A stretch of 64,000 nucleotides of DNA. It comes from Planctomycetota bacterium (lineage in GTDB: Bacteria > Planctomycetota > Planctomycetia > Gemmatales > Gemmataceae). The notes beneath the pieces are model-generated. The model did no database searches. It was given only the letters and a program-made list of their open reading frames with translations, and was not told the DNA's origin. The stretch is from contig JACPPF010000046.1 of NCBI GenBank assembly GCA_016191165.1, positions 19,912 through 83,911 of the forward strand, in the 5' to 3' direction. A program made the translations under genes and the position numbers. Shown piece by piece: positions 50,201 through 59,700 of this stretch (positions are counted from its first letter, which is position 1; each line of letters starts with the position of its first letter).

Positions 50201-52222
50201 ACCGAGTCGGATTTCGATCTCCCGTATCACGTGACCGCAGACGACGGGCTGCCCAGAGGAACGCCGATGATCTGGTTGAAAGTGGGCAGCGAGCCGGCCA
50301 AAAAATCCGGCGGCCCACGCAAAGAAATGAAGACCTGGCCCAAATTCAGCGACGCCTTCCCGCTCGGTCAAATCGACATTCCCGCGACCGGCGCCGCGCA
50401 AGTTGAGCTGAATGCCTACTACCGCGGGCAACATTTGCGGCAGGATTCCCCCTACGAACGGCTGGAGCCGAACGTCATCGTCCGGCACGCGCCCGCGCTG
50501 GAGGCCAACACGCGCCTCGCGGTGCGCATGGATTCCAAATTCGATTACGGCGCCATCAGCATCGTGCTTGACAACTCCGGCAGCATGAAATACCGCCATC
50601 CCCGGGAGGGGGGCAAGGACGATTACGCGAACCGCAAGGCGAATCAGCGCCGGCGATTCGATTTCGCACTCGACGCCCTGGAGCACGTGCTGCGAAAGGT
50701 CCCCGAAAACACCTACCTCAGCCTCTTCACCCTGGGCGACAAGAAAAACCGGGTGCCCGCGCTCTATCGCCCGGCCCGGCGCTGGCGCCAGGAGGAATTC
50801 GACGGGTTGCGCAAGGAACTGGCGGAAATCCCTGCCGACATCGGCTCACCGATCGCCGAGGCCGTGATCAAGAGCATGGCGGAAGGCTTCCCCGAAGGCA
50901 AGTTCCGGGGTCCCAAGGTGATTCTCGTGCTCACCGACGGCGACGACAACGGCTCGTTTTTCAAGGAAGAAGGCAACCGCACCAAGCGCATCGTTGCCGA
51001 ACTCAAGGCCGCCAACGCGAAACATCCCGACATCGCGGTCGTGGTCGTATGTTTCATCAAGAAGGACGCCGACGAAAAAGCCAAGAGCGAATTTGAATCC
51101 GCCAAGGCTCAATTTGGGTGCGTCGAACAATTCAAACGTCCGGGCCGCTTCACCGACCAGCCGGACGCGGAGAAGCTCGGCACGACGATCGAAGAGATGA
51201 TCCGGCCGCGCGTGCAGCTACTTCGCCTGGCGGAACAGGATCCCATCAAGGGTTTCGAGGTCGGGTATCCGATCAACTATCACTTCGACAAGACCCTGAA
51301 CTGGATACCGGCCCGGTCAGGTATTTTCAACGCCCACGTCCTGCGGACTTCCGCCAACCCGCTAGTCAACGTGCAGATTCTGCCCGGGCAAAAAATGTTC
51401 ATGGTTCTTAATCGAACCGACGAGGATCTCTCACTCAAACGCGGACTGCTCGCCTTCCAGCCCGAAACGATCAAACGGGGGGAATGGCGCCGGGAGAAGG
51501 AAGGCTGGGTGGTTTCGCTTTTGGAAAACGAGCATCCCGGTCTGGGCAAAGGCATGTTGAAGCAGCTGCTGGCTTTTGAGAAGTTGAAGGATGACAAGGA
51601 TCGCATTCGTCAGCCGGTTCCGGGGCTGACGTGGATCGAGCTCGACGCGGTCAAAAGCGCGTTGCCGAACCAGACCTTGCGCATGTGGCGGGACTGGGAC
51701 GTGCCGGCGCCCGCCATGCGTTTGGAGATTCGCGACTGGGTGGTCGGCGTACAGCCCAAGGTTGCCGCCTGGTTTTGGCCTGGCGATCGCGATAGCCTCC
51801 TGGCCAACACCAAACTGGTCACACGCAAGCAGGTGCCGGTGCCGCTTGCCCGCGAATCGGGTGGCGACGCAGTGGAGCTTCCCGTGATCGAAGAGGTCAA
51901 CTGGAAGGAACGCAACATCGAGGTCGCCTCCGGCGGCACGAAAAAGGAATTCTGCCTCATGGTGCGCGTTCGCCATGCCAGGGGCAAGCCGGTCTGGGTC
52001 GATCTCGAAACGCGCGAGCCAGGCAACGGTTCCGAACATCACTACTTCCACAAGGCCGACAGTTGCACCACCTATTTTTACGGCATGGAAAAACCCACGA
52101 CCGCCCGCCTGGTCCTGATCGATTTGGCCGAGTTCAAGGGCGTGGCCGAGGGCGTGGCGATGTCGCCGGATGTTGTCATTCAGGCGCCGCCCATTTTCCT
52201 CAACCAGGCACGGAAGGATTAG
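47297..52222 (+). CDS. Caspase-like (C14) / von Willebrand A membrane-anchored protein, ~1641 aa
   Basis: One N-terminal TM; caspase-like VMVFLSVHGAAD and KKIVLLLDVCHAPFD, p10-like ICSADTDQRSWASDEL; vWA MIDAS-like VLDNSGSMKYR and VILVLTDGDDNG. Confidence 0.8.
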   Translation: MPEAPTPDWRDSGNTPAQTPSAKPWQAGATSAEAGPSAMPSKRSFKRLFAVVALLGLAVGIGAVVYWFRPIKPACLVLVGSGYETNLLLPHNVHGWNSLHVLEKAVSQGGELPDLWRFFTQPTKMRRVGAEPVELKEANWRAVWDKLGIANYEEKTVMVFLSVHGAADAKEAYLLPNVPGKQMLESFDQSRIPFQEVLDSLKAVKGKKIVLLLDVCHAPFDQNTGMLHNDFAERLKTKYEKEIEATPHLAVICSADTDQRSWASDELQATAFAYYVMQALKGANHGKDGNVTAGSLFDYVKDKVATWARTNRARSQTPFLLGGKDRADGMDLVHIAEPYVEPAPPSAPLNLDALAPEWEKWKKLKREKAPHVHNPHLWRLYQDTLLRYEQLLRAGDPTGKAAASLKPSLEKLNSDIAASRSLDGAFPCMVNSFPLYRVLGFQPAPDLNDKALNIFLTDFRNLADQKGKEEEKKKLLTFFRDKSIQVKQYVRVRVNQMLLKDWQANASPDQAKRNREQGQDRLAEIEDYLVAKQRPVEMQLVKMLRDVDPEMPEEVIQAALAVRVLAEEVALSAMADADSAEQPSELYAEVIFPWVRAGVEAADKSRREGEDYLFGDPKLHGPKAKAKFAEAKNLYEKARAMAQKLQVALAVRDEVSADLPYFATWLARNPPLPDADRADLGEALEKLSVGLAKLNRALDAADRAELPAPDLARQAASDLKFLRERFQDVGDNLRTVAAQQKNWHALDAALSAPPSGARDDVALRKGLLRKLRDISSALLLNPNPDGRIEEEGSVEQRVKQRRELARISLKAFDDLGNPDKENTDAQLRDFFLKAPGSIVAKTVLAGGEGADLVRAANLCRVIPGGYADFVKDDTGRRINPLDRLRRLRTHALLLGLAERTLGDHWFEPGIKKLDPYYQVAGKDYLKAARGLFDDEPIPDALVKKSNSLNEKLILTELKLGKLGTRHWTTESDFDLPYHVTADDGLPRGTPMIWLKVGSEPAKKSGGPRKEMKTWPKFSDAFPLGQIDIPATGAAQVELNAYYRGQHLRQDSPYERLEPNVIVRHAPALEANTRLAVRMDSKFDYGAISIVLDNSGSMKYRHPREGGKDDYANRKANQRRRFDFALDALEHVLRKVPENTYLSLFTLGDKKNRVPALYRPARRWRQEEFDGLRKELAEIPADIGSPIAEAVIKSMAEGFPEGKFRGPKVILVLTDGDDNGSFFKEEGNRTKRIVAELKAANAKHPDIAVVVVCFIKKDADEKAKSEFESAKAQFGCVEQFKRPGRFTDQPDAEKLGTTIEEMIRPRVQLLRLAEQDPIKGFEVGYPINYHFDKTLNWIPARSGIFNAHVLRTSANPLVNVQILPGQKMFMVLNRTDEDLSLKRGLLAFQPETIKRGEWRREKEGWVVSLLENEHPGLGKGMLKQLLAFEKLKDDKDRIRQPVPGLTWIELDAVKSALPNQTLRMWRDWDVPAPAMRLEIRDWVVGVQPKVAAWFWPGDRDSLLANTKLVTRKQVPVPLARESGGDAVELPVIEEVNWKERNIEVASGGTKKEFCLMVRVRHARGKPVWVDLETREPGNGSEHHYFHKADSCTTYFYGMEKPTTARLVLIDLAEFKGVAEGVAMSPDVVIQAPPIFLNQARKD

Positions 52223-52303
52223 CGACGCTGCGAAAAAGCCTGGCCCGCGACGGCATTTCGAAGCGTCGCCAACCATGGGAAGCCAACTCGAGGAATTCGA
52301 CGC

Positions 52304-54955
52304 ATGGCCGATGACGCTCGTTCCGGGGCCGGGGATCGCCGCTGGCAGAACCAGGCCGGCCCGGCTGCCGGGCCGGCGCGCGGCATGAGCCGCCGCTTCT
52401 GGTTGACCCTCCTCGCCGGCCTGTTCCTCGTGTTCTTGACTGTCCTGGTCGTTTGGATTCTCGCCATCCGGCCCCCGCCGCCCCCTCCCTTCTACCTCAA
52501 CATCAGCATTGGCGAGACCAACTCTCGCAAGTATCCCGTCATTGGATTCACCCGGCAAGATTATGAGCGCATCCGACGTCACTTCCCCCAGGGAACGCTG
52601 GCCGAAACCAAGACCAAGGAACTGCTTCAAAAAGAACTGAAGGGGCTCTCTGACAAGGCCGACCCGATCATCATTCACATCACGGCCCTGGCCCTTGCGC
52701 GCCAGGAAAAGGTCTTTCTGTTGCCAGGCGACGCCAGTCCGGATGATCAGGCGACCTGGCTGGACGTTGGCGACGTCTTGAGCGCCGTCGCCGCCTGTCC
52801 GGCCAAGAACAAGCTGTTGATCCTTGACCTCGCGCACCCGATTGCCGATCCACGCCTTGGTGCGCTGGCGGACCGCGTGGCCGAGACCCTGGAAAAACAA
52901 ATCACCGATGCCAAGCCGAGTTTTTTCGTGCTCCTTCCCTGTTCCGCCGGCCAGATCTCGTGGAGGTCGGAAGCGCTTCAGAGTTCGGTATTGGCCTATT
53001 ATCTGGACCAGGGCTTGCTTGGAAATGCCAACACCGACAAGGATCCGCACGTCAAACTGCGCGAGCTGGTCGCCTTCCTTGAGGCACGCGTGGATCGGCG
53101 CGTTCAGACAACCCACGCCGCGAGGCAAAAGCCTCGCCTGTTCGGTGATGCCGAGGACTTTGTCATGGTAAGTCCTCCCAACGACCCGCTCGAGGAAATC
53201 AAGCCCGGTGATTTGGCGCCCTTTCCGGCGGTCCTTCAAAAAACGTGGCGCGAACGCGATGCGTGGTGGGCCAAGGGGGCCTATCGACGCGCACCGCGGT
53301 TCTTGCGGCAACTGGAGGCCAACCTGTTGCGGCAGGAGTCGCAATGGCGTGGCGGGATTCTCCACGAAAAAGACCTCGAGGCCCATGCGGATGATCTTCA
53401 GTTGCCCAGGAATGATTTGGCCCGCGCTCTGAATGTGCCGCGCGTGCCGCGCCGGTCCGTGGCCCTGGCGTTGAAACAGAGTCTGAAAGCAGCGGACGCC
53501 AGTCTGGGTGATGCCGCGCTCAATATCCTGGCCAACACCAAGTCGGTCGATCCAAAAAAGAAAGAACTCAACGCCAAGGTCGAGGAGGAGCTGATCAAGA
53601 AGTTGAAGGAACCCAAGGGCATCGAACTGCCGCAGCAAATGTCGGCCATTCTGGAAGCGCTGGAGCGCATGCCGCGACTGTCGGCGGATCATTTTCGAGT
53701 CGCGCGCGCCGTGGCGCGGAAGTTGTCGCCCGATGCGTCCTACGTGGAGTTGATCTATCTGGATCGACTGATCGCCTTCGCCGACCGCAAGGGCGATGAC
53801 GCCTGGCATGAGAAAAAGATTCTGACGTTGCTGCAAACGATGCGTATGCGTGAGGCCGCCGTGGCTGGGCTGGACAGCGAACCGGAACTGCTGCCGTGGT
53901 TGCACGGCGCGATCGAGGAAGCCGACTCCCTCCGTGTGGCGAGCGAAAAGAAACTGCTCTGGGAGGGCATGTCAACCTGGGACGACGCGTTCGCTCGGCT
54001 TCAGACTGCCAAGGGGAAATACAAGGACGTTCTGTTTGCCTTCGAGATCCTGCAGCGCTCCCGTGTGCAACTCGATTTGGCGTTTGCCGACCTGCCTGCT
54101 CACCGCGATCTGTTGTGCGACGCGTCGGGACTCGACGTCCTTGCTGAACAGGCCTGGACCCGGGCAAGCCAGGAAGCCGAGACGCTGCAAACCTACTTTG
54201 CGTCGCCGCCAATGCGGGACAAGAAACAGGCCGATCAGGGCAAGGCGACGCTGGATCTCGACACGCCGGCGCGAGAGCTGGAACGCCATCTGCGCTTTCT
54301 GGCCAAGAGCATTGAACGCCAGATCGACCTCGCCGCCAAGGACGACACGGCCGAATCGGTACAGCGCCGCTTGCTGCTGCTGGATTCAACCTTGTTGACG
54401 GCGGCGCAACACGCGACCCTGTTTGCCAGGCACCGCGCGGTTGCCGCCAAGCTGAACGAGGCGACCGACGAGTTGGATAACGACGATAACAAAAAAGGCG
54501 TCGTGACCCCTCTACCCCCGGCGGTGCGGCGCGACCAGCCCGCCACGCGCGGCTTGATGCGGGCGCGCATGTCGTGGGCGCTATTGCGCCTCGCGGGAAC
54601 GAAGGCCGGCAAGGAGAAACCGTCGCTTCCGCCCGCGACTGGCCGCATGGATACGCTCGCCTGGGCCGAACTCGAACGACGCATGCAAAAAGCCTGGTCC
54701 AGGGACCTCGTGGACCCCGGGAAAGAAAAGCTGACGCCGTTCCGCGCCGACGCCTTCAATCGCCTGGTCTCCCCGTGGGAACTGGAACGGTTCGAGAAGG
54801 ATCCCAGTGTCGTCGTGCAGACCCGCTATCGCGACGCCTTTCGGGCTTGGCTGCATGAACGCTATCGGGCCCAAGCCACATTTCTTGAAGGTGGGCGCGA
54901 CACCTCCTTGCACGCATTTTACGCTGACGCGGCACGCGAACTGAACGCGCGGTGA
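52304..54955 (+). CDS. Membrane-anchored caspase-like paralogue lacking the His/Cys dyad (pseudo-caspase), 883 aa
   Basis: Aligns to the 47297 protein: IIIHITALALARQEKVFLLPG, NKLLILDLAHPIAD, VLLPCSAGQISWRSEALQSSVLAYYL; N-terminal TM; no vWA region. Confidence 0.7.
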   Translation: MADDARSGAGDRRWQNQAGPAAGPARGMSRRFWLTLLAGLFLVFLTVLVVWILAIRPPPPPPFYLNISIGETNSRKYPVIGFTRQDYERIRRHFPQGTLAETKTKELLQKELKGLSDKADPIIIHITALALARQEKVFLLPGDASPDDQATWLDVGDVLSAVAACPAKNKLLILDLAHPIADPRLGALADRVAETLEKQITDAKPSFFVLLPCSAGQISWRSEALQSSVLAYYLDQGLLGNANTDKDPHVKLRELVAFLEARVDRRVQTTHAARQKPRLFGDAEDFVMVSPPNDPLEEIKPGDLAPFPAVLQKTWRERDAWWAKGAYRRAPRFLRQLEANLLRQESQWRGGILHEKDLEAHADDLQLPRNDLARALNVPRVPRRSVALALKQSLKAADASLGDAALNILANTKSVDPKKKELNAKVEEELIKKLKEPKGIELPQQMSAILEALERMPRLSADHFRVARAVARKLSPDASYVELIYLDRLIAFADRKGDDAWHEKKILTLLQTMRMREAAVAGLDSEPELLPWLHGAIEEADSLRVASEKKLLWEGMSTWDDAFARLQTAKGKYKDVLFAFEILQRSRVQLDLAFADLPAHRDLLCDASGLDVLAEQAWTRASQEAETLQTYFASPPMRDKKQADQGKATLDLDTPARELERHLRFLAKSIERQIDLAAKDDTAESVQRRLLLLDSTLLTAAQHATLFARHRAVAAKLNEATDELDNDDNKKGVVTPLPPAVRRDQPATRGLMRARMSWALLRLAGTKAGKEKPSLPPATGRMDTLAWAELERRMQKAWSRDLVDPGKEKLTPFRADAFNRLVSPWELERFEKDPSVVVQTRYRDAFRAWLHERYRAQATFLEGGRDTSLHAFYADAARELNAR

Positions 54956-54991
54956 CGTGGGTGAGTGAGTTCGCGATGGCTTTAGTTAATA

Positions 54992-55127
54992 AAAAACACC
55001 TATTAACTCACTCACTCACTCACTCACTCACTCACTCACTCACTCACTCACGAGGTTGTTGGGGGGGGGCTTGTTCGGCAATACGGTATGCGTGCGTGAG
55101 TGAGTGAGTTGTTTAGAGGGTGTTTTT
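54992..55127. repeat. (ACTC)11.5 microsatellite, G9 tract and flanking inverted repeats
   Basis: AAAAACACC/GGTGTTTTT and AACTCACTCACTCAC/GTGAGTGAGTGAGTT arms surround the tandem tract (55006-55051) and GGGGGGGGG (55061-55069). Confidence 0.9.
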
Positions 55128-55251
55128 GAATTCGATTTCTTGCCCAGTTTGCCGCATCGAAACGACTTTTCGAGCCGGGAAACGGCCATTTTAGTAGGTG
55201 AAAAATCGTATTGAAGTAGCGCCTGTTGTGAACAAGCGTTCAATTGCAAAA

Positions 55252-55314
55252 CTTCGTTTAGCGCCCGCGCCGCGCATTCGGTCCCAGGTCGCGCGGTGCG
55301 GGCGCTAAACGAAG
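55252..55314. repeat. 17-bp perfect palindrome CTTCGTTTAGCGCCCGC / GCGGGCGCTAAACGAAG
   Basis: Same family as 29803-29844. Confidence 0.9.
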
Positions 55315-55534
55315 ACAGGGCACGCAGCTGGCTCGGGTATACTTCGCCCATCGCCGAGCCTGAAACATGTGGTGGCCTTCTGCAAGAAACAGGACGATGC
55401 CTGGTATCGCTATGTCATCATTGATAACCAGGGACACATCCACGATGAGATTGTTTTGACGCCGCCGCCCAAGACGGGCAAATGACGTGCCTTTTCCCTT
55501 CTGATGCTCTTGCCTTGCCGCGTGGGCGAGTGCG

Positions 55535-56731
55535 TCAGTTGCGCGCCAGGCGACGAAAGAGGATCAAGCCCGCGAGCAGCATCAGGGCATTGGCGTCGTG
55601 CAGGCCCAGCCAGGCCGGGATTGTGCCCGAGCGAGACAGGTTGATCGTGCAAAGCAACAGCGGGTAGTAAAGGGTAACAATCGGCAAGAAGCAGGTGACG
55701 AAGGCGCTCAGGAAATCGCTTTTGCTGAACCAGATGCCGACCGGGCACCCAATGAGCGCGAAGAAAAAGCAACCCAGGGCGAACGCGGGACGCTGGTTTC
55801 TTTCGTTCTCGATGCTCAAAATCTGAAAGCGGAGGTTCTTGCTTTCGTTGGCAAGACTGCGGATGTGCTCGACGAAATGAGCAGCGCCGACGCCCCGGGC
55901 CAGGGCGTTCTGGTGGAAAGCGATCTGCTCATCAATGCGTTCCTTCTGCTGAACGTGTTTTTCCTTATACGACGTCAATTCCGACCAGGCCATGTCGGTG
56001 GCGCGCTGTTTATGCTGCGAGCCGTCCATTTCGCCCGGCAATTCCATGGGCCAGGTGTGCTTTTCCAAAACGCCGATGCTGTTTTGCTGAATGAGGTGGC
56101 AAAATCGCATATGCACAAAAATACAACGCTGATCGAGATCGACCTGAAGCTCTGCCTCACGGGCCTGGGCCACGATCTCGTATCCTTTGCCGGGCGCGGC
56201 GCGCTTTTTGAAAATTACGTCATGAAGGATTCGGCCGCGGACGTCCTTGACGTCAATTTCATAGCGCAGCCTGGGCAGGTGGATGCGACCATCGCGCCGC
56301 AAAAGGCTATAGAGAGTTTCCTCAACATCAACGCCGCTCTGATTGCGGAGAACATGTTGGGAGTAGGGAATCAGATCGAGACTGATCCACAACGTCGCTG
56401 CGCTGGCGGCCGCGCCCAGGAGCAACGCGGGCCAGACCACCTGAATGATGTGAACGCCGGAGGCCTTGAGCGCCAGGATCTCATTGTCCGCGGCCAGGCG
56501 GCCGTAGACGACGCACGTGGCGAACAGGGTCGCGGTTGGGACGGTATAAGGCAAGAGACTGGGAAGCAGGAGCGGAATCAACGCGGCGACCTGTGCCGGA
56601 CTCAGACCGGTCTTCATCGCCTCGGCGACGACGCCAGCGACCAAGATCAATCCCGTCAGCGCCACCAGCGCCAGCGCGAAGACCTTGAGCAACTCGGCCA
56701 GGATCATGCGGTGAAGTCTACCCCAGAACAC
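55535..56731 (-). CDS. LptF/LptG-family permease (YjgP/YjgQ)
   Basis: PYTVPTATLFATCVVYGRLAADNEILALKASGVHIIQVVWPALLLG. Confidence 0.85.
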   Translation of the reverse strand: MFWGRLHRMILAELLKVFALALVALTGLILVAGVVAEAMKTGLSPAQVAALIPLLLPSLLPYTVPTATLFATCVVYGRLAADNEILALKASGVHIIQVVWPALLLGAAASAATLWISLDLIPYSQHVLRNQSGVDVEETLYSLLRRDGRIHLPRLRYEIDVKDVRGRILHDVIFKKRAAPGKGYEIVAQAREAELQVDLDQRCIFVHMRFCHLIQQNSIGVLEKHTWPMELPGEMDGSQHKQRATDMAWSELTSYKEKHVQQKERIDEQIAFHQNALARGVGAAHFVEHIRSLANESKNLRFQILSIENERNQRPAFALGCFFFALIGCPVGIWFSKSDFLSAFVTCFLPIVTLYYPLLLCTINLSRSGTIPAWLGLHDANALMLLAGLILFRRLARN

Positions 56732-56789
56732 GAAGAAGTCCTCTCGTTTTGTCGCTCGCGGCCTGTTGAAACGCCAGGCCGTGCGCGAC

Positions 56790-59700
56790 TCATTTGGGCC
56801 GCCCGATGAGGCGATCGCGCAACAGCAAGATCGGATCGACGATCACCGGCATCGGCTTCATGCGGAACCGCAGATCCTTTGGATTGCCGCTTACCTTTCC
56901 TCGCACTTCCACCGTCAGCAAGTTCTTGCTAAGCGTGGTCGGAAGCGGGCGGACGATCGGCGGCAGGAGCTGCTCCACTCGGCCCCACATCGGGTAGACA
57001 TCCAATGCCAGCTTTCTTGACCCCAGGTCGAATTCTCCTTTGCCCGACAGGCTGATGGCGCTTCCAAGCAAGTCGAGCTTTTGCACGTTGACCTTGGAGC
57101 CCTGCACGGCGAACCCCGCGTGAAATTCCTCGAACGCGGTACGATCGGGCCAGTGCAGGCCGAGGAACTTGAGCAGATCGAGCAAGAACGGCAGGTTGTA
57201 CAGATGCCCGCGTGGGATGTCGATGGAGCCATTGCCTTCGAGGGAATCGTGTCCAGATGCCAGGCCCGACAGGTAAAGGCGTGCGCTGGCGGCGCCGGAG
57301 AGTTGCGATTTGGGCCCGAGGTTATGTCGGCCGAATTCGGCGAGGTTGATCTGCGACGCGGTGAGATTCATTTCATATCGCAGCGCCGAGTTGAACTCGA
57401 CGCGCAGTTGACCGGTAATGTCGCCGCTATAGATCGGCGCGCGCAGGCCGATGAGGAGCACATCGGGCGTGTTTTCGCGCATCTGGAACTTGGCATGAAC
57501 GTTCTTGAACGGCTGATTGAAGAGGGTGGCGCGGTCGAGGACGACGTTGCCGTCCACGCCGACGATTTGCCGGCCGTCATACCGGCCGATGCACGCGAGC
57601 GTGCCGGTAACGTTGCTGAACTCCAGCCCGGTCGTGAAGGCAGCCCCGTAAAGCCAGGCCTGCCCGTCCCAGTAGACATCCGGCGGTTTGCCCGTCTCGG
57701 GCGGCTGGGCGATGATGAGCTTCGTCTTGACGCGCAGCGCGTCATTCAGGCGGAGGGCCTGGGCGGCGGATTTGAGTTTGCCCGGCAGCGCCTGGATAAA
57801 CTCCTCGTCGAACCGCAGGCCTTGCATCTGTAGCTCGTCGAATTTCGCATAATATCCGCCGCGCGGATGAAGATCCACGGTCCCGCGTTCCAGGGCGATC
57901 AGGGCCTTGTCATGCCTGGCACGCAACTTGGCGATCTCCAGACGCATCTTGCGAAAGCGAAACTTGCCGCTGATGTCCTGCACGGAATAGGGGAAAAACC
58001 TGGGTTTGGCGGTGCAGCCGCGGGCATCGAGTTGCACGTCCAGATCGTTGAGATCGGGGCTCGGTCGTTCAATCGCCGCCGTGAAGAAAAGTTGCCCCGT
58101 GGGGTTGAAGGTGTCCCAGGCGTTGTACATTTGAGGCATCTTGTGCAAGGCATCGCGCAGCGCATTGTCGAGAGAAATATTTCGACCGGTGATTTCCAGC
58201 GAAATGCCGAAGGTCTTCTCGCCGTTTTCGACGCGCGGGATTGACTTGCCGTTCAGGAGCACGTGCCCGCCCTTGTGAATTCCCTGGAAGTCGTGAAATT
58301 CCCAGTGCTCGGGATAAATGTCGACGAATCCGCTGACCTTGTCCAGGGGGTACGGAAACTGATCCCACTTGACCGTGGCATCGTGGACGTGGATATGGAA
58401 CTCGTTGCGAAAGGGCTTGCCTGGATCCTTGTGGATGTGGGATCGGAGGTCGAATTTTCCCGTGGCATTAAACGAGCGAACGACATCCTTGAGCATGGGA
58501 GGCAGCGATTTGAGCAATTTGTCATCGATGGGGATATTGTCCGCCCGGATGTCAAACCGAACGTCGGCATCGGCTTTTTCGCCGTTCCAGTGTCCCTGCA
58601 AGATGACCGGCCGATCGCCTGCCTGGGCCGTCAGATCGACGCGCACGAATTTGGTTAGCAAGTTGTAGTCCACATCGCCCTTGGCCCGTTCGAGCGGATA
58701 GGGAAAACCCTTGAAGGCCAGCGAAATGAACTCGGGCCTGAGCGAGACCTGAGACGGCTCGCCCGAGGCGAGCGGCACCCATTGCCCCTCGTGCCGGGCG
58801 CAGTCAATGTGAATCGTGGTCGGGCCGTTGGGATCGAACAGCTTGTGGAGGTCGCTAAACTTTATTGGCAAACGTTTGGCTAACTTTTCGCCGAGCTGGA
58901 CGTGCTTGAGATCCAGATGGACCTCGAATTCCTGGTCGATGCGTGGCAGCTGTCCAACCCCATGCGCCACGATTTCGGTCTTCCCGGAGTGGGCGGTCAA
59001 GCTCTCAAGCCGAAGGGTTCCGGTGTTGCAGTGCGCCTTGACCTGGAGCCCGACAAGCGGCAAAGGCAGACGCGGGTGCTCGACGCTGCCGTCCTTGATT
59101 TCGCAATGAATGTCATAATACCACGGCTGCGCCTGGCTGGGATGAAAGGAGACCTTTCCTTCGACATCGGCCCTGGCGCTGAGTTGCAGGCCCACGAGAA
59201 ACTCAGCCGGACAGTTCACCGGCAGGCGTGCCAACAAATTGTGGGTCAACGGAATTTGTCTGGCGCGAAACGAGAGGTGCGACTCGTTGGTCCGACGATC
59301 GAACGAACCGTAAAGGTGTAACTTGCCCATGAGATCGGAGTTGGCGGCGCCGCGAACCGCGATGCGCGGCAACGGATCGTTGACGAGCGTGACGCCGATG
59401 TCGTTGATTTCGAGCATCGTTGCCTTGGCCGGGTCGGAGCGATCCTCGATGATCAGGATGCCGTGGTGAATGACCAGCGCGGGCAGGGGCGGCAGCACGT
59501 CCCCCGTCGGCGGTCGCGTCAAGCCTTGCACATTCCACTTGCCGTTGCGCCCGCGGCGCACGCGCAAGCGCGGGCGAATCAGCTCAATCTTGCGGAGCTT
59601 CAGTTCGCCCTCGAGGATCTTCTCCTTGTCGTGATAAAAGATGGCCGAGGGAACATGCAGGAACTCATGCCGGCCTGGATCGTCGCGCCGCGTGAACCGA

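Noticed and set aside
51431-53905. 824-aa minus-strand ORF
   Set aside because: Antisense to both caspase-like genes, which have recognisable domains; no motif in the antisense product.
54961-55110. CRISPR-like array
   Set aside because: Tandem 4-nt repeat with no spacers; a microsatellite, not CRISPR.
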